This document shows positions 40,307 to 43,305 of a stretch of DNA of 43,305 nucleotides, piece after piece; position 1 is the stretch's first letter; each line of letters begins with the position of its first letter. The stretch comes from a virus: positions 1 through 43,305 of IMG/VR virus record IMGVR_UViG_3300025121_000084, one strand, 5' to 3'. The notes under the pieces were generated by a model. That model ran no database searches, was not told the origin of the DNA, and saw only the letters and a program-made list of their open reading frames with translations. A program made the position numbers and the translations under genes.

Positions 40307-42328
40307 CTATCCTTGCTCAGCGGGCCGCTCACCTTTCGACGGCGCTCCACATGCTACCCAAAATACATCCCAATCTACCGCCCCCGAATCCTCATCTACA
40401 GGGGCCACATCCCAAGCCAGCATATAGAGAGCCGCTAGTGAGTATACCCTACAGTCTAGGGCTTCGTTGCGTCGGCCTTCGGGTTTTTTGAATATGTACC
40501 GCGTTTGGCCGTTGTGCATCTTCTCGGGTATCCGTTCCTCGGCGGTAAGCATCCTGAAATAGTCCTCTCCGCGTTCCTCGGGAAAATGGCAATAGCCACG
40601 AGGTAAGGGACCGGCATCGGGCTTACCCTTCCCTAGTGAGGTATATATCTCGATCTTGAGTATATCCGTATAGATATCTGCTCGGCGTATCATGCGTCCC
40701 GAGACTTCGCGCAGCTGAAATACCTTCAAGGTTTTGGAATAGTGGCTCTCGCCCATACAGGGCAGTACGCCGGTGTCATAGTTTTCACAGAAGCCGTATA
40801 CCGTCTGCGTCTGATAGTGGCTATCGATAAGGGCAAGCGATATGCTCATGCCCCCATGATCGGCGGCTAGTATCTGGCTGAACGCTCGCCATGCAGGGGA
40901 ATCAAGATCAAGCGTCTCGCCCATAAGCACGTGATATCCAAGGCTCCAGGATTCGCGCCCCGCCCCCCATGCGACTACCTCACACTCAATACGGTCTTTC
41001 TGCACGTCTGCCCCAAGCGTCAAGAGCAAAGCGCCTTCAGGCAGGATTGGCGGCGTATAGTCTATCGGGTTGCCCTGGCCGTCGAAGTGGAATACCTCTG
41101 GGCTCCAGCCTTCACGCCTGAGCATGATGCGCTCCCACCGGGGAGCCTCGCCCCTCTCTTGCCATGTCTCACCCAAGACCGTATTTGTAAATACTCTGAG
41201 GCGGTTTGGATCGTCATGTGCGTCGATCCACTCTTGGCAAATGGAGTGCCATGAGCGCATGCCTATGGGCGACAATAGCGAGGGGATATGGTAGCTGCGA
41301 TAGTTCGGCTTCATGGCCTGGGCGGTAGGACGCCATTCGCCACGCGGTAGGAAATACGCCTTGTCCTCGTTGCGCCACTCGGCCCCGCATGCTTCACACT
41401 CGTAATGTACTGAGTCCCAAATGAGCCGCCCTGAATCGTCGGTCTTATATTTTACCTGTGCCCACCGTAGATACTGCATTGCTCCGCATGCCTTGCACGG
41501 TACGAAATAGCGGCGCTGGTCACCATCGTTGAATAGCGGCTCTATGCGGCTAGTGGATCTAATAAGTGGCGTTGACCCTCCAAGGGTTTTGGATACAGCC
41601 TCGAACGCGTCCAGCCTTCGGCGGGCCAGTGAGTGCGGATCGCCCTCGGCTGCGCGCTTACCCGCCCCGTCTGCAGAGCCCACCTGTTGCGGCCATGCGT
41701 CCATTTCATCTTCTGCTAATTTTTGTATAGAAAAACTTCTGAGCTTTGATCCTGAGTTTGGGCCTACCGCAATAAGGAAGCCGCCCGGAAATTCCTTTTT
41801 CCGTTTCGTGTCGCCGGTCTTTTTCCCAGAGCCTTGCCGGGACTGCGAAAAAACCTTATTGCGAATTCCTGCACTCTCGATCATCCGGTCAACGCGCAAC
41901 TCAACGGATTCCTCGGCTACGTCTGCATCGGCGCTTATGAACATCATGGGTCCGGGGTCTTGGTCGATTGAGTAGCCTATCCAATTTTCCAGCACTCCAA
42001 CGGTGTATCCGATCTGCGCCCCTTTCATTACGTAAATTTCATGGATGGGCGAGGTAGGGTCAAGACATTCGGCTATCTCTTTTAGGTAGGGTACAACCTC
42101 CCATCGCCACGGCCCCGGCATTGAGGTGAGGCCTTGGGGCAGGATGCGCTTCATAGTGGCCCACTCGACAATCGACATGTGGGATATCTCGTGGTGGATG
42201 TGTGACCGGGTGGCTTTACGTGCCCACGCCCTAGCTATATCCATTTCCTCGGGTGGAAACAGGTGCCGCATTCGACGCGCTGCGGCCTCGGGTGTATCCC
42301 TGTTGCGTCCTGGCTTTATCGCGCTCAC
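40307..42328 (-). CDS. Terminase large subunit, lambda gpA type
   Basis: 673 aa. The ATPase has a Walker A-like MKGAQIGYT around 101-109 and follows the GpA order. Two CxxC pairs (PCKACGAMQY, YECEACGAEW) form the expected zinc site. The nuclease half starts at LTLGADVQKDRIECEVVAWG. GpA-type terminases usually cut cos ends. GTG start overlaps the small subunit stop (GTGA). Confidence 0.93.
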   Translation of the reverse strand: MSAIKPGRNRDTPEAAARRMRHLFPPEEMDIARAWARKATRSHIHHEISHMSIVEWATMKRILPQGLTSMPGPWRWEVVPYLKEIAECLDPTSPIHEIYVMKGAQIGYTVGVLENWIGYSIDQDPGPMMFISADADVAEESVELRVDRMIESAGIRNKVFSQSRQGSGKKTGDTKRKKEFPGGFLIAVGPNSGSKLRSFSIQKLAEDEMDAWPQQVGSADGAGKRAAEGDPHSLARRRLDAFEAVSKTLGGSTPLIRSTSRIEPLFNDGDQRRYFVPCKACGAMQYLRWAQVKYKTDDSGRLIWDSVHYECEACGAEWRNEDKAYFLPRGEWRPTAQAMKPNYRSYHIPSLLSPIGMRSWHSICQEWIDAHDDPNRLRVFTNTVLGETWQERGEAPRWERIMLRREGWSPEVFHFDGQGNPIDYTPPILPEGALLLTLGADVQKDRIECEVVAWGAGRESWSLGYHVLMGETLDLDSPAWRAFSQILAADHGGMSISLALIDSHYQTQTVYGFCENYDTGVLPCMGESHYSKTLKVFQLREVSGRMIRRADIYTDILKIEIYTSLGKGKPDAGPLPRGYCHFPEERGEDYFRMLTAEERIPEKMHNGQTRYIFKKPEGRRNEALDCRVYSLAALYMLAWDVAPVDEDSGAVDWDVFWVACGAPSKGERPAEQG

Positions 42329-43110
42329 CCTACAACCTCGCCCGTTTCAGTGTCGCCCCCTGGTAGATAGTCGTGCATAGCCAAGATCGCCCGTGATATC
42401 TGGGCCTCTAGCTCTCGCTCGACTCCGGAGGGCCCTTCGGCTATAGCTATAGCGTGGATCTGAGCGGCCACCCGGCGCGGCATATCTCGGAACTGTGTTT
42501 TCATGGCGACATCGATGCGGGATAATTCCTCGATCATTATCTGCTTTGGGATAACCTCTTTCTTTTTCTCCATGATGAAAATCTCATGCCGGCGGGCCAT
42601 GGTCCTTTTGAGGTTTATATCTGCCCTGGCCTTCTGGGTGTTTATATTCTCCATAATCGCGGCTGCAATCTGCATGGGGTCTATGTCTTTCGGCAAGTCG
42701 ATGCCGTCTGGTAGCCCACCATGAATACCACCCCCGATACTCACACCCTTGCCACCATCGCCGTCTAAATCATCTTGAGCCGTTCCATGATCTGCCCTTG
42801 CATTTTTACCTGCGCTGAATTCACGGTTCAATAATTTATCAAGGCCGGTTTTCGCTCCGGTCTTTTTACTGGCTGGATCTTTCTTAAATCCGGGCTTGGG
42901 TCCGTTCTTCTTATGAGGTAAGCCTGTGGACAATATAGGTTTTTTCATATCCTTGGAATGCAATATAAAATAGTCGGCGTTGACCGGGTTTTCGGTTTCA
43001 ACCTTGCCGTCATCGGTTTTTACAATCCTGCCCCGGCGAACAGCAACCGTGATAGAGGGGCGTGTTACATTGCACATCCTGGCGAATTGTGACAGTGATA
43101 TCTTACCCAT
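42325..43110 (-). CDS. Terminase small subunit-like DNA-binding protein
   Basis: 261 aa. The N-terminal helix-turn-helix (ISLSQFARMCNVTRPSITVA) binds DNA. A disordered Gly/Asp/Lys-rich linker follows, then a long helical C-terminal region (KARADINLKRTMARRHEIFI) like that which contacts the large subunit. Place immediately upstream of the gpA gene supports the call. It is the first gene of the late operon; its binding site is probably the nearby repeat region. Confidence 0.78.
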   Translation of the reverse strand: MGKISLSQFARMCNVTRPSITVAVRRGRIVKTDDGKVETENPVNADYFILHSKDMKKPILSTGLPHKKNGPKPGFKKDPASKKTGAKTGLDKLLNREFSAGKNARADHGTAQDDLDGDGGKGVSIGGGIHGGLPDGIDLPKDIDPMQIAAAIMENINTQKARADINLKRTMARRHEIFIMEKKKEVIPKQIMIEELSRIDVAMKTQFRDMPRRVAAQIHAIAIAEGPSGVERELEAQISRAILAMHDYLPGGDTETGEVVG

Positions 43111-43305
43111 ACAATACCTGTATTTTGCCCATATAATTGCCGCCTTGAATATAAACTACATCGGAAACAAACTAACACTTGACGCGATCTATAATCCATG
43201 TTAAACGGTAGATGTGTTAAACACAAGCGGGTGAGTGATAAGATATAGCGAAACTAACACGCTGGACGCTTGACTATAAATAAAATTATATTCGATTATA
43301 TGTTT
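43111..43305. promoter_or_regulatory. Repeat-rich region upstream of late operon (possible cos/late promoter)
   Basis: No gene. It holds a direct repeat AAACTAACAC (43169-43178 and 43251-43260), a pair of TGTTAAAC (43199-43206 and 43215-43222, 16 bases apart), and a 13-base palindrome TGTGTT-A-AACACA (43213-43225). No convincing leftward -35/-10 pair is visible, so the late promoter may need an activator. Next to a terminase small subunit gene, such repeats could also be terminase-binding (cosB-like) sites. Confidence 0.5.

Noticed and set aside
1-43305. Integrase, transposase, CI-type repressor or tRNA genes
   Set aside because: None recognised in either strand. The Mu-like tail alone is not evidence for a transposing phage.

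Overview
The window looks like the complete or nearly complete genome of a tailed phage with a contractile tail (myovirus morphology), or an excised prophage. The host is probably a diderm bacterium, because the lysis genes include an Rz/Rz1-type spanin pair whose outer partner is a lipoprotein. I cannot name the host. No integrase, transposase, CI-type repressor, tRNA or CRISPR array was recognised.

Layout. (1) Positions 894-1597 are a gene-free, very AT-rich stretch with repeated TGGCA words, an A/T-only tract, a palindrome and divergent promoters. It is a candidate control and replication-origin region. A GIY-YIG homing endonuclease is transcribed leftward from it (60-893). (2) 1598-17301, plus strand, is the early/middle region: an HTH + AbrB-type regulator, many small unknown proteins, a class 3 lipase-like hydrolase, a TOPRIM primase/helicase, a VRR-NUC nuclease, a DEAD-type helicase interrupted by an intein, a YqaJ exonuclease and a RecT annealing protein. 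The region closes with a strong terminator at 17332-17356. Near-identical promoter/AT-box elements recur between its blocks. (3) 17385-18122 is a lone plus-strand gene resembling a tail-completion protein. (4) 43110-18199, minus strand, is one long late operon: lambda-type terminase, portal and protease/scaffold; a Mu gpT-like capsid; and a Mu-like contractile tail (sheath, tube, frameshifted chaperone, tape measure, gpN/gpP/gp45-48 baseplate), then tail fibres. Holin-like and C39 peptidase genes sit inside the head module between portal and protease. The spanins lie far away among the fibre genes.

How it works together. The early genes should replicate and recombine the DNA: primase/helicase, helicase plus VRR-NUC, and exonuclease plus annealase. 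The late operon packages DNA with lambda-type machinery into a Mu-like capsid, adds a Mu-like tail and lyses a two-membrane host. Three homing endonucleases of three different families are present: GIY-YIG, HNH-AP2 and EDxHD/Vsr-like.

Most notable observation. The helicase intein (12246-13286) is inserted exactly in the DECH box. It contains a complete zinc-finger/EDxHD homing endonuclease gene (12523-13242) in a DIFFERENT reading frame, while the intein frame stays open throughout. Around 13135-13242 the conserved intein C-terminal block and the conserved nuclease core are written in the same nucleotides, which is a dual-coding intein/endonuclease arrangement.
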